From: Tenebrio molitor
Taxonomy: Eukaryota; Arthropoda; Insecta; Coleoptera; Tenebrionidae
Reading direction: 5' to 3'
Assembly: GCF_963966145.1 (NCBI RefSeq)
Contig: NC_091053.1
Span: forward strand, 19,034,001 to 19,098,000
Length of the DNA: 64,000 nucleotides
Every line of letters starts with the position of its first letter. The stretch's first letter is position 1. This document shows, piece after piece, positions 12,151-23,366 of the stretch. The translations under genes were made by a program, and so were the position numbers. Below the pieces are notes generated by a model. That model ran no database searches, had not been told where the DNA came from, and saw only the letters and a program-made list of their open reading frames with translations.

Positions 12151-13320
12151 TAGTGTACCTATATAAAAGTTTACTAAGAGTAGGGCAAACGTATATATTT
12201 GACAACTATTTTTGATCCAAATTTATGTCAGTTTAATGTCATTAGGTCAGTAGCGTCACAAGAGTTTCTTTTAACGGATCAGAATAAATAAAAAAATGAA
12301 AAATACTGGAAAACCAAACCAAACAATATTTTATTGAACAATAATAAATATTTTTGTTTAAACATTCATTTAAAGACTAAATACGAATCTATTGTTTTAA
12401 ATTTTGAACCATATCCCTCATGGCATGACTCTTGCTGGACCATTAATTTTTTTGGCGGATTCTGATTTCCCTTTTTAATTTCGCAGTATAAAATTTTAAA
12501 CGATAAACCATCAATTTTAGTGCAAACTTTGATTTTATGTTACAACAACGTCGAAATGTGATTACCTGATAATCAGGATCAGCAAAAACTCCATCTTTTA
12601 GAATTTTCAATATATTGCCGCTGTAGCTATTTTTTTTTAAATTGGAAAATGCTTTTTCTACTAAAATTGCAGTCTGAAATGTCTTGTCCGTCACATAAAA
12701 CAGACATCCTGCTTTGTATTCCTTTAGAGCTACAAATTTAGAATAAGGTCTAATAGTAATTCGTTTACTTTTTGTAAGTAGAGGGCATTACTTAATTTTT
12801 TGTTATTTACTTTAAAAATCATCAATCTCCTTTAAATTCTGAATTTTTTTTTGGAGATGGACGTGATCAAAATTTTCTTTAAATTGGTTTAAATTATCCG
12901 GTAACGCAGCACACATTTTTCTTCTATGTTTGAATTTAATGAGAACTTCGGAAAGCCGAAAATAGAAGGTACAGCATGTTTCTTCAGTACTTTCCCATAA
13001 ATTTCCCACTAATCTTCTGAAAAATGGTCTGCACATATTCTTCCATTCTTCGGTGGCGTTCTATTCATGTGCTTTGTCCAAATAGAACGCTTATATGGGT
13101 TTTTCGGGATAAATTTGAAAATTATACCACCTTCGCTTCTGTTTTTACATCCTTTTACACTGCAGCCTGTCATTGTTGTTATTTGACGAACGGCAATGAA
13201 TGTCACAATGACGTATATTTTAATAAAATAAATAAATAGGCTGTGGTAAAAGTGATCCACCAATCAAATTGGATCACTCTGTTTGCCCTACTCTTAGTAA
13301 ACTTTTATATAGGTACACTA
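12151..13320 (-). mobile_element. P-type transposon relic with 40-bp TIRs and 8-bp TSD
   Basis: Perfect terminal inverted repeats of about 40 bp begin TAGTGTACCTATATAAAAGT and run on through TTTACTAAGAGTAGGGCAAAC. Flanking both ends is the same octamer ATGCCAAC (12143-12150 and 13321-13328), a textbook 8-bp target duplication. The internal minus-strand ORF starts with a THAP zinc finger. THAP plus an 8-bp duplication is the combination known for the P superfamily; hAT elements share the 8-bp duplication but usually carry BED fingers. At 1170 bp it is too short for a complete transposase. The 83-codon minus frame at 12443-12694 may be a remnant of the body, but I see no catalytic motif. Confidence 0.8.
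12889..13173 (-). pseudogene. P-type transposase THAP domain, interrupted by a stop
   Basis: From an ATG at 13173 the frame reads a THAP domain. It opens with CSVKGC (first zinc pair), then FKFIPKNPYKR and the conserved W in SIWTKHM, then the second pair in RICADHFSED. A single in-frame TAG at 13009-13011 stops it. Past the stop the same frame continues to HAVPSIFGFPKF, matching the AVPSIF-type end of a THAP domain, and closes at 12889. THAP domains bind the transposon's own DNA. With one nonsense codon and no catalytic region it is a dead fragment. Confidence 0.75.
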
Positions 13321-14192
13321 ATGCCAACATACTGTCATATTGACAGCACGGGTGTCCTTGAAAACGACTATAGGTGAATATAAAAGTTTATGACTGACGG
13401 GCACCTTTTACATTTGATTATTATTGTTGCTAAACTACCGAAATAATCAGGTAATCACCTTTAACTCAACAGCGTATTAGCAATTTTGACCAAATTTTCG
13501 ATCATTTGTATCTCTAACGAAAAAACTTTTATAAAAAAAAATTTTTGCCTATGACTTTTTCTCATCATCACCAATTACTGTTTTTTTCCCAAACTTATTT
13601 CAGAATTACGCTGTATAAAATTGTTGATCCGGGAATTTTTTATAAAAATTATAATGTTAAAAAAATCATATTTGTAATTTTTTTTAATATTCTAAGCATC
13701 CGAAAATAACATGTCGCTTATTTGCTCTCACAGATCTTTGGTTAATTACATGTAATTCGGAAAATACCTAATTGAAATAGAAATTCAACGAACTTCGTCA
13801 ACAATATATCATACCCTATGGATTCCTTGACGGCATCTTTTTCGAGCTCAATCAGAAGATTCTCAAAACTAATTTTGAATTTTTTTTAATGTTTCGTGGA
13901 AATCATATCATTTAAATTGAAACCATTACAATTTTTCCAATTTTGAAGCCATTGTAAATTCACCACACGATCGTAAAGACCATTCTGTTTAGATGAGGAA
14001 GCATACAAGCTGAAAATTGATGCATAAATACAATAGTAGCGCGAATTCAACAGGCGTCTTGACTAACAGTGAAATTACGCTTTGCGTCGTAAACAGACCA
14101 CCCTATTAACCAATATATCTCAGAAAGTATCTAACGACAGGACTTAACTTTTCCAGGAACATGTAAATTACAAACAATATAGACCACTCTGC

Positions 14193-14584
14193 TATAATCA
14201 GAATCACGAAGCAATGCGTGTGTAATTGTTGGTAATTTTTATCCCAGAGGATTGACATGTTGAGGAACCAGTTTTTAGTCAATTTAGATTTACATCATCT
14301 TGTTGATCGATAACGATTAAAGCAAATTGTGAGGTTAGAAGAAGTGTCATCGCTGTTGTTTAGTTTACGTTCCTTTTGAGATCCTGGTTTCATTGTTTTC
14401 CTACGTGTAATAAAACAACTCTTTTCAGAGCTAACTTTTACCTGTGTTTTTTACGATCCCTGCAAGTTTCAAAACATTCGAAGATGCCGAATATTCGCGT
14501 TGACTAACGCAGATGAACGTAGTAATGTCGTGACGTCATGGATGTGTAATGACGTACACGCATTGCTTCGTGATTCTGACTATA
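14193..14584. mobile_element. TA-flanked MITE (ends CTATAATCAGAATCACG)
   Basis: Left end TATAATCAGAATCACGAAGC, right end GCTTCGTGATTCTGACTATA. The inverted match extends over the adjacent AATGCGTGT/ACACGCATT. The right end abuts the next element at TATA. Confidence 0.8.
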
Positions 14585-14925
14585 GTCCAATTTTTACCCT
14601 TTTGAGGTGACGTCACGATTTCCTTCCTCGCTTTCTCTTTATTGAAACGACAGAAACAGAAAAAAACAAAAAAAAAAGGCACGTTTATTTATTGATGGTC
14701 ACTTTGAGGTTATTTTATGCTCCTGTCAATTTGGCAATTTTTAATTTCTTTCACTTATTACATTGATTACAAACATAAAACATAACCTTTCGAAGCAATT
14801 GTCAACAAATTTGACACATTTATAGTTATTTATGATCAATTTAAATTTGTTTCTGATCCTAGCTCAAACATACGTAAAGTTACTAGATAATGACGTCATC
14901 GCAAAAGGGTAAAAATTGGACTATA
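14581..14925. mobile_element. TA-flanked MITE (ends TATAGTCCAATTTTTACCC)
   Basis: Left TATAGTCCAATTTTTACCCT and right AGGGTAAAAATTGGACTATA are inverted repeats, followed inside by TTTTGAGGTGACGTCA and its diverged mirror. It directly follows the preceding MITE. Confidence 0.8.
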
Positions 14926-15110
14926 TAGTTTGTAATTCACAGAAGATCTTTTAAAAGATCCTATTACCCAAAAACCTTTTATTTTACAACTCCTTGCATT
15001 TAACTGTACTTCTTCAGAAATGCACAGCAGTCCACAGCAATTATTACAACAATCGCCCTATGAAACATAAGATTATAAAAATCTTGTACATGTAATTGTA
15101 TAAATAATTA

Positions 15111-15484
15111 TACAGGGTGACGCAGAACTGCCTCTCGGAGAAAAAAGGGAGTATTTGGGTAAATGTGGTAATCTGAATTTTAAAGAAAATAAGTCGTATC
15201 TCAAGCGATAATCGAGAAAAGACATCCTAAACTTGACCAATCAGAGTTGAGCACCATCAAGGTAGGATGACCGCAATTTTGCGTTGGCGGAATTTGGGAT
15301 TTCAAATTTGTTGCGACATCAACCTGTCCGATTTTTTAGTAATACCTTAGGACGAACTTCCAGGATTGGTGAAATTGAAAACTTTATGTGAGCTACAGGA
15401 AAATTTATTTTAGTCATCTTGGATTTTTGCTGTCTATTGCCACATGGCCGCTTTCTACGGGGCAGTTCTGGGACAGGCTGCATA
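15111..15484. mobile_element. Probable MITE with CAGGGTGACGCAGAACTGCC end
   Basis: TACAGGGTGACGCAGAACTG on the left is weakly mirrored by CAGTTCTGGGACAGGCTGCATA on the right. A similar end, GGCAGTTCTGGGACACCTGTA, occurs near 10682-10703. The TIR is short and imperfect, so the boundaries are approximate. Confidence 0.5.
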
Positions 15485-15699
15485 AATAATAAAGTTCTGA
15501 AGGCCTAATAGTTTTCAGTTGCCTCCACACTTATGATGAGTGATGACGCAGAACGCTCAAAAATAATCATGCACAATATTTATTGCATCAATGCCATTTG
15601 GAGAATTGTGTGTTACAAGTCATTAACTTCTTGTATGATGTTATAAAATTCGTCACAGAAAAATCAAATGACCTTCAATTTTTATTGTAACAAAGACTA

Positions 15700-16097
15700 T
15701 AATAGTAATTTATTATAGGTACGAGTTTTATAAGACACCATTTTGTCGCACGCGTTTTTTAGAGCACGAGGAGCGCAGCGACGAGTGCTATATAGCAAAC
15801 AAGTGCGACAAAATGGCTTATAAAACGAGTACAATACAATATTTTTCTATCTTGCCCCTTAAATTTAAAAAAAGTTCAAAATATAACGCTAGGAAAATTA
15901 TATTTGGCAAATATAAGGGTTGGTAACGCTGGTAAATAGACAACAGTTGTAAGTTTTGAATTTAAAGTGTCGTGAAGTGCAGTGATCAAGTGGCAACAAC
16001 TCACTATGAGTCACTGCCAACATTAAAAATTTAAGTAAATGTTCATGAAACCCGTTTGAGTGTTATACTGACTGTGTTATAGGTGCAAAATAGAAAA
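15700..16097 (-). repeat. Dispersed repeat with palindromic core, copy 2
   Basis: Reverse complement of the repeat at 1175-1600. The hairpin core at about 15726-15825 has ends TACGAGTTTTATAAG and CTTATAAAACGAGTAC around a GC-richer centre (GCACGAGGAGCGCAGCGACG). Similar ends occur in the foldback at 35898-35990. Confidence 0.7.
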
Positions 16098-16112
16098 ATA
16101 AAATGATACATA

Positions 16113-16275
16113 CAGTTGGCAATAAAACATTTACTTGAAATTGGCAAGACTGAATTGTACCTACTTCCGTTTGTTTTATTGTCATTATTGACAGCTGACA
16201 TAAATTTCAAATTTAAACCTTTGGTTTTTAAAATATTTTATTGATAACTCAAACAGTAATTGTTGCTCACGCGGC
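16113..16275. repeat. Partial MITE of the GAGCAACAAT family
   Basis: GGCAATAAAACATTTACTTG to AACAGTAATTGTTGCTCACG matches the interior and right end of the elements at 23367-23607 and 44909-45160. The left terminus is missing. Confidence 0.6.
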
Positions 16276-16489
16276 AGCTTTCTTTTCAATCGTTCATGTT
16301 ATTTTGGATTAAGATTTATGTGAGTTTAAATAAATTTTCAAAACCAACTGTGCTCCGTAGTTAACTTATAAAATAAATGTCGACGAAAGTTGTGCTTACG
16401 ACTTTTCCACATTAACTGTGTTGATATTATTTAATATAAGTACAATTTATTGGTATACTTTAAAAAACAAACAGAACATTTTTCTATCT

Positions 16490-16955
16490 ACGGCGTGATC
16501 AAGAATTACTGAATCTGTTGGTAACCATAAAAATTTGAATGATTTTGGTATCACTGTAATGTAAACGCATTTCTGGTTGTCAACTTTGACAGTGTTGACA
16601 GAGAAATTTGGAATTTAGGTACAGTTGCGGCCGTTGAAATCTCAGACAGGAAAGATTTATTTGAACACATAAATTCCGAAATTTGATTAGCGTAAACAGG
16701 ATTTTCGTCAAGGATTATAAAGTCAGTGTCAGTATTTGACATATTAGGTCAGAAATTATCTGATTTGCAAAAATGTGTTTGACTGAGGGACGGTGTGAGT
16801 ATAAGAGCCATTGCGAGAGAAATTAATGTGGATAATGTTTGAGTGACATTTTGAGAAACGTCACATTCAATACCATTTACAAAGCTAAAAGTTTGGCGTT
16901 GTCAAAGTGTCTGAATTTTCAACGGCCGCAACTCTACTATCAAAGGTTTCAAAGG
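16490..16955. other. Intergenic repeat-derived DNA
   Basis: GGCGTGATCAAGAATTACTG at about 16491 resembles the ends of the following GGTGATCAAG elements, and TTTTGGTATCACTGTAATGT recurs with slight changes at about 39107, so this is diverged transposon sequence. The 63-codon minus frame at 16551-16742 has no recognisable domain. Confidence 0.4.
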
Positions 16956-17400
16956 TAGGGGGTGATCAAGAAGGACTGTTCAAGTTGGTACTGCTGAATT
17001 TTATTTTTAAGTGGTACAACTGAAGTAACTTCCGATTGTTGACGGCTTCACACTGACAGCCGCATCAGTGACAAGTCAAATTTGACATTTCAAATTAAAT
17101 TAAACATGCTGGAGAATCGTTCGAGAGAAGAGTTAATTTATGTTTAGAGCAAAATTGGGGAGCACTTTGAGAATTTCCTTTAGTTAATTTTTAGATTATT
17201 ATTCCGAATTCCAACTTTGATTTCTTTCTGCCGTTAATTTTTACTCTCACAACCTCCCATTTTATCGTTATTAATACTACGTCAGATATCTGTCAAATAA
17301 ACCCACAAAACATATCCAGTTGCAGTGTTGTAAATAGCCGAATAAAAAAATGTTCTTAATTGTATTGCCAACTTAAAGAGTCCTTCTTGATCACCCGGTA
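16956..17400. mobile_element. MITE of the GGTGATCAAGAAGGAC family, complete copy
   Basis: TAGGGGGTGATCAAGAAGGA on the left and TCCTTCTTGATCACCCGGTA on the right form the terminal inverted repeat. The interior is shared with the adjacent copy at 17556-17937. Confidence 0.75.
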
Positions 17401-17555
17401 ATAGCATAAACATAACCTAATTTTCTTTTAATGTCGTATCAAGTTGAAACATCCGGTCAGTGCTAATTACGAGACAAAAAACCACCAATATTTTTCACTT
17501 GTTTCATTGCCGACAGACTCAGTCATTGATCACGCATCACGGGGTAACTCCTTGG

Positions 17556-17937
17556 TGGTTGTTGACGGCTTGACGATGACAGCCGCATCATTGACAAGTA
17601 ATATTTGACATTTCAAATTAAATTAAACATGCAGGTGAATCTGTTCGAAAGCCTAAAAAAAGTGTTAATTTAGGTATGTTTAGAGCCAAATGAAGGGCAC
17701 TTCGGGCATTTTTTTAAATTAATTTTTAGATCATTGTTCTGCATTTCAAGTTTAATTTCTTTTTACCGTTAAATTTTACTCTCATAACCTATCATTTTGT
17801 CGCTGCTAATGTTACATCAAATATCTGTCAAATAAATCAGCAAAACATATCCGGTTGCAGTGTTGCAAATAGCCGAATAAAAAATTGTTCCTAATTGTAT
17901 TGCCAACTCAAACAGTCGTCCTTCTTGATCACCCGTA
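17556..17937. mobile_element. MITE of the GGTGATCAAGAAGGAC family, left end missing
   Basis: From GTTGTTGACGGCTTGACG to TCCTTCTTGATCACCCGTA it follows the interior and right end of the copy just to its left, same orientation, with scattered substitutions. The left TIR is absent, so it is a truncated copy or the product of a tandem duplication. Confidence 0.7.
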
Positions 17938-17941
17938 TAAA

Positions 17942-18198
17942 TACCGGGTGATTTTAAATAAATGTGACTTTTTTTCATAGATTGGTAATATTATTGTTGG
18001 TTATTCTGCTTTTTAATGTGACAGTTGACATAAACATAGGCGTTCTCGCCTATTTGACACAATTTATTAATACATAAAATGTCAAAATGACGTACGTACA
18101 CCAATATGTTGATTATGGTATCAAGTTTGCCAAAATAATGTATGAAAAATGTTCCCAACCTAAGAAAAAAAGTCACAATCATTTAAAATTACCCGGTA
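17942..18198. mobile_element. TA-flanked MITE (ends TACCGGGTGATTTTAAAT)
   Basis: Left TACCGGGTGATTTTAAATAA; right ATTTAAAATTACCCGGTA. The inner AAATGTGACTTTTTTTC also has a mirror on the right. It starts five bases after the preceding element ends. Confidence 0.75.
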
Positions 18199-18212
18199 TT
18201 TTAATCATACCT

Positions 18213-18572
18213 TAACCTTCTCAGTTTTCTAGAAAAACGCAAAAAACCAAAGAAATTAATTTATTTTATTGAAATATGCAGATTCAAGATTCAATGGACC
18301 ATGTCTCCTTTATTAGCTATTATATAGCATTGAATTTTACACCGTTGGATTCCTCTTTTCAAGACGCTTCTCTTGAACTATAAACATCATAGTTTAACCT
18401 TCTTAGTTTTATAGAAAAAGACAAAAAACTGAAAAAACGAAATTAATTTTTCTTGAAATATGCAGATTTAATCACCATGTCTCCTTTATTAGCTATGGTA
18501 TGGGATTGAATTTTACCCCGTTCAATTTTTTTCTTCAAGGCGCTTCTCTCAAACTATAAACATCATAGTTTA
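18213..18572. repeat. Tandem duplication, two units of about 180 bp
   Basis: Both units contain ATGTCTCCTTTATTAGCTAT and end with AACTATAAACATCATAGTTT. The start-to-start distance is 182 bp. They are diverged by substitutions and small indels. No coding signal. Confidence 0.8.
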
Positions 18573-19040
18573 ACCAAATAATGGTTTATGCGTTTACATA
18601 TGTTTAAAATACCTTTGATCGCCCTTGCCCTTAATTTCAGAATACCCCGTTGGACATCGAAAATCCCACGATGTACAGTAATGTTGGTTGCCTACCTAAT
18701 TTATTTTATGACCGGCCAAGTTGTTTGTATTATAGTTGTATGATTTGCATGTTTCATTTAAGAGTCGTAGATAAAACGTCGTATGTGACTTGCACACAGT
18801 GACCATTATTCACGAGGATCTACTGAGCACAAGGATGAAGTATACACGAGAACCCAAAGCGAGTGTTGTAATCTACGAACTTTTGGCTCGTGTGTAAACT
18901 TCATCATTGTGAATTAATTGTCTACATTACTACATTACAGGCTCATTAAATAATATACTAATTATATGCACCAATAATTCACAAAAAATTACACAGTATT
19001 TGCTAATAGTAGAATAATACCTTAATACCTATATTAAAAA

Positions 19041-20162
19041 ACAAGTTTCATAAGACCAGTCTTGAAGCACGAATTCAAGTTTAAAAAACGAGTGGCTTCA
19101 AGGTCTTATGAGACGGGTTTTTTTTTTATAGCGTTTTTTGTAATTTGCCCTTTTAATGCCCTTTTTAAACAAAAATGTTTATTTTAATCAGTTTAGGGGT
19201 TTTTGTGGCGGTTGGTACCTAATGTCTTATTTTTAAAAGTGAAAATTTGATCTAGTCTTTTGTTTTATCCAAATTCTGTCACAAAACACGAATATGGAAG
19301 ATAATCAAGATAATCTTGCATGTACGCCCCCTGGAATACGTGAAATTGCTAAAAATACGGTCAAATTTTTCCACTGGACACTTCCTGTTCTTGACACATT
19401 TTGTAATGTAAAATGACATGCATGACAAGATAATTCCGCATCGAACTTTGCCAACCTAAAAAGTTTTGTGAATTAATGGCTATAATGACATCGCAGATGA
19501 TGACGTCGCTTTCTTTAATATGTCTATTAAAGAATCAAAATGGAGGCAAATTACAAAAGACATTTATTTTGCAACTTATTACATAATAGTATATTAAAAC
19601 TTAAAAGACAAGTTTCATAAGACCAGTCTTGAAGCACGAATTCAAGATTAAAAAACGACTGGCGTAGCCACGAGTTATTTTAAAGAATGAGTGCTTCATG
19701 GCCTTATGAAACGAGTTTTTTATACTATTTTTTGTAATTTGCCATTTTTGGGCCGTTTTTAAACAAAAATGTTTACTTTCCTCGATTTAGGGATTTTTGT
19801 GGCGGTTGGTAATGTCTTAATTTTAAAAGTGAAAATTTGATCAAGTCTTCAAAGTCGCCTTTTGTTTCATCCAAATTTTGTCACAAAACACGAATATGAA
19901 AGATAATCTTTCATGTACGCCCGCTGAAATACGTGAAATTGCCAAAAATACGGTCGCGAATTTGTTGCCTGATAAATCCTGATAAATAATTCTTTGCACA
20001 TTTTGTAATTTAAACTGACACGCATGACGGATCAAGCTTTGCCAACCTAAAAATTTTCGTAAAATGTTCCGTGAAATAATGGCTATAAGGACATCCCAGA
20101 TGATGACGTCGCGTTCGTTAATATGTCTATTAGAGAATCAAAATGGAGGCAAATTACAAAAA
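19041..20162. repeat. Tandem duplication, two units with 567-bp period
   Basis: ACAAGTTTCATAAGACCAGT occurs at 19041 and 19608. Both units run through a hairpin with ends CATAAGACC/GGCCTTATG, then GGGGTTTTTGTGGCGGTTGG-like sequence, CACGAATATG and finally AAAATGGAGGCAAATTACAA. The second unit has an insertion and small changes. The repeat ends about 260 bp before the MORN gene. Confidence 0.8.
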
Positions 20163-20426
20163 TAGCTATTTTAATGTCGTTTAAGGACGTGTATTTAAAT
20201 TTTACTTCCAAAATTTTCAACGTGACGCAATAATGAAAGAAAGTGTTGAAACTGTAAATACTTGATTGATTATGATTCAACCATCTTCATTTGGACCGAC
20301 CTTATAGCAAGGTGGTTTTACTTACGTATTTATACGTATTGGATTAGCATTATTTGTAACAGAGAAGCCATTCCAATGAAAATGTTCTGACTAGTTTAGT
20401 TAGCGCTTTGCTACGATTCAGACGCA

Positions 20427-21308
20427 ATGAAGATTAGTAAGAATTTCTTATTTTAAATTTTTGTGTTGTTATTTTCATTTAAAGAAGACAAGTGACAATT
20501 CGAAAAATTTCATCACAATCTAATGTTTCAGTTTTTATTGAAACAAATTGTTAGTTCTTCAAAAACAACTAATACCTACTAACAGCGAGTATCGTAATCA
20601 TGAAAATGTTCTTTTGATATTTTACATGAAATACTTTCAGTAAAAAATGTTTTATGCTTTCATACCACCAACCAAGTGCATTTGTAAAATTACACATTAT
20701 TTTATATCTCACTCCATTTATATACTTATCCTGACGTCTTGCTTTTATTTTTAATCTACTTAGCCAGTGTGGGTCAAACTGGAGGATATCGTTACGGGAA
20801 TGGTGCCGTTTATGTTGGAGCATGGAACAGCACAGGACGTCGTCACGGATATGGCCATTTGCTGCTCCCAGACGGCACTAGATATGATGGTTTCTTCCAC
20901 GATGGTTTATTTCACGGCTTCGGAATGCTAACATTTTCAGATGGTGCCAAGTAAGTGAAATGAACAAAATCCAAGTGGAATAATTTTGTTGTTACATTTG
21001 TTTCAGATACGAGGGTGAATTTTTAGACGGCTGGTTCCACGGATATGGTATATTCTGGAGATCAGATGGGATGAAACATGAAGGACAATTTAGCGGAGGG
21101 AAAATATGGGGCTTAGGTAAAAAAATATTGAAGACATATTTTTTATTTATTCATTTATTTAGGAATGACCACTTTCAACGATGGAAATAACGGGTTTCCA
21201 AGATACGAAGGCTTCTTTCAAGATTGCAAACTTCTGAAAAAAGTCAGTTGTGTCGAAGTTGTGCAAAAGGCTCAAAAAGTGGCTTTTATGGCGAGGAACC
21301 ACGACTAA
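20427..21308 (+). CDS. rtp: MORN4/retinophilin-type MORN-repeat protein
   Basis: Four coding exons are inferred: 20427-20436, 20764-20950, 21007-21116 and 21163-21308, all with GT-AG borders and compatible phases. They give 150 residues; vertebrate MORN4 is about 146. The first exon codes only for MKI plus one base (ATTA|GTAAGA). The protein is a chain of MORN repeats: YGNGAVYVGAWNSTGRRHGYG, then LPDGTRYDGFFHDGLFHGFG, FSDGAKYEGEFLDGWFHGYG and MKHEGQFSGGKIWGLG. It ends with the family's tail (FPRYEGFFQDCKLLKKV, then VVQKAQKVAFMAR). In flies retinophilin is a photoreceptor rhabdomere protein that works with the myosin III NINAC. This protein has no membrane segment. Polyadenylation signals lie at 21392 and 21437. 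The tiny first exon is the least certain part. Confidence 0.88.
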
Positions 21309-21436
21309 CAAAAATCACCGAAATAAATTTGTCGTCCTATTTTAAACTTAAAACTATCCAGTTTGAAGATTTATATGAATTGTTTGATCTCAATAAATCA
21401 TTCTGGAGTTGAAATTTATTCATTTATTCTGAATCC

Positions 21437-21442
21437 AATAAA
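21437..21442 (+). promoter_or_regulatory. Polyadenylation signal of the MORN gene
   Basis: AATAAA 129 bases past the stop codon; another AATAAA is at 21392-21397. Either would give a short 3' UTR. Confidence 0.55.
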
Positions 21443-21449
21443 TATTATT

Positions 21450-22024
21450 TTGGTGTAGGTTGTGCTCTAATCGCAGAGAATGCATTGCATCTATTGATCC
21501 GAAATTTAATGGTGCAATTAAAATTCATTTTCCTACAGCTGCTGAATTCCAATTACAAGTTGGAACTCAATAATCGCTGCTTTTAACTTGAAGGAAAAAA
21601 AGACAACCTTCTTTGGGTAAAACGAGTTTTGATTTCTTGTTATACTGTACGAATTGTGAATGAAACTTGGTAAAAAAACGTTTAAATAAGTCCCAGTTTA
21701 CCGCGATGAGGAACAGGATTAGGTAAGTGTGAAACATTGTTTCGTTCGTTATTTGTTACAAACGAATGAACTTGGTTCACAAAACATGTTTAGACAATCA
21801 CTAACAATTCAATTTTATCAGAAACTTGTTTATTAATTTTTCTTTTGAATGTTGTAACAATATACTTTTCCGCACTCGTACGGTAAAGTAGTAAAAGTTT
21901 ATTACGCTACAAGATGAGATTTTATTAACGTAACAGACATTATAAAAAACTATTCAGCGTCAAATTCAAACTCACAGAGTTAAATCAGCCTCACGACTCT
22001 CAACTTTCGCAGAGTTAGTAGGTA
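21450..22024. other. Left flank of transposon copy A
   Basis: From about 21793 the DNA matches the left flanks of copies C (about 30740) and D (about 36173): TTTATTAATTTTTCTTTTGA, then a palindromic motif (CCGCACTCGTACGG here, CCGCACTAGTGCGG in C), then GTAACAGACATTATAAAAAA. This is the transposon's left arm. Copy B keeps only the last part. I could not fix a terminal inverted repeat. Confidence 0.6.
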
Positions 22025-23209
22025 CTATGTTTGGTCTTTAACTGGCATTTGCTCATTTGTAAGAACGCAGCATATGTGCATTATCTTATCTAGATGTGGG
22101 ACTAAATCCAACTGATTATCTTTAAAAATTCCAAATCGTCTTATTTTGCTTAAAGCTCTTTCAATACGCACTCTGTTCGATTCTACTACGTAGCTATCTT
22201 TCGCATCTTTCTGCAAGCCCTTACGACTCGAAGGACAAATTAAAGTTGCTTTTCGTTCCGCTATTTGTGATGCAATCTTTGAAAAGCTCTTATCAGCAAT
22301 GATCACGTCTTGTGGTTTCAACAAGTTCAAAAAACCTGAATCCTGCATGATAAAATCATCTCTTGAATTTCCACCGTACGCTTTCGACAGGAAACAAATG
22401 GAATCATCTGAAGTTACCCCCACCAGAAACTTGAAAAATGAACTTTTCTTGTAAGACGAGCTTAAATCCTCTTTGTGGTGTGGATTTCCTGGACGGTCAC
22501 AGTTTATTTCTATGCAGTCCACAATTGCCGTACATTCAGGGCAGGTGTGGAAGTCAGGTGGAGATGTTTCCGCTTGATTTGGCCAAGTAATCCATCCAGA
22601 AGTCGTTTTTGTCAACATTTCTAACATTTCAAGAAAAAATTTCGATGCTGTTACAGGACGTATTTGGAAGAAACTGCCTAAATCGTCGAACGTAACTCCC
22701 AATTTAAATTTCATCAGGAACAAGAGGAGTAGGTTGTTTTTTCCAAGTTTTCGAAAGGGATTAGGACATGTTATTGCAGAGACCAGTTGTTCAAAAAAAG
22801 ATGAAGAAACTCCTCCCAACTGTCTCATAAATAATTTAGTGTTAACTTTATGTAAATGGAGAAAGTCAATTTTTTTTGGTATTTTTGTCTGCATTTCTAT
22901 TGGTTTGGGTTCAATAATAGCAGGAGGATTATTTTCTTGAACAGATCCTGAAAAAGATCATTCTTAGTGTGTCTAAATATGTATACACAAATATTTATTT
23001 AACAACCTTGACCACAGCCTGTGCCAGTACTCTTCACTGTACTCCATTCCACTTTACTAGTTGTTCCTTTGTTGACACTAATTACAGGTGTAAAGAATAT
23101 GGTGGGACTAAACGCAACATTTATAGGATGATTTAATTTAACTCCACCAACAAAATGTGTACTACTTATTGTAGTATTTTTACTAGGCACCGCAGGTTGA
23201 CCATTCTTA
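22025..23209 (-). pseudogene. THAP-DDE_Tnp_4 transposase, copy A (first exon missing)
   Basis: Two exons remain: 23007-23209 (second half of the THAP domain) and 22025-22947 (helix-turn-helix plus DDE catalytic domain). They join in frame. Numbered from the ATG at 22894, the catalytic acidic residues are visible as D126 in AIVDCIEI, D201 in VIIADKSF and E245 in RVRIERA. This is the pattern of DDE_Tnp_4 (HARBI1-like) transposases. The upstream helix-turn-helix (LLLLFLMKFKLGVTFDDLG) matches HTH_Tnp_4. In the THAP half the zinc ligand Cys of the C-x2-H pair is lost (ISSTHF, against ICSAHF in copy C), and no exon 1 is found. The catalytic exon is intact, but the copy is probably dead. Confidence 0.8.
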
Positions 23210-23366
23210 CTGCAAAAATTATTAATCAAAAAATTATTATAATTATTTACGTTCAGATTAACAAAAGCGAATATTAAAGAGATAAAACTTATCATTTTAT
23301 TTAAGTATATAACGTGCTGACGAATTTCCCGCGATTTCTGAGTCTGAGTATTCTTCTATTGCAAAC

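Larger units (their letters stand above)
11495..13615. mobile_element. MITE split by a P-type transposon insertion
   Basis: The ends TACAGGGTGATTCTGAAATA and TATTTCAGAATTACGCTGTA are inverted. A second inverted pair lies further in: AGTCGTTTTCAATGACATCC at about 11772 and its mirror near 13350. The P-like element 12151-13320 sits inside. Removing it and one 8-bp duplication leaves a host element of about 940 bp. Confidence 0.75.

Noticed and set aside
22734..22940. Plus-strand ORFs opposite the transposase exons (also 26383-26598, 31642-31875 and 36829-37014)
   Set aside because: Antisense shadows of the conserved transposase coding sequence.
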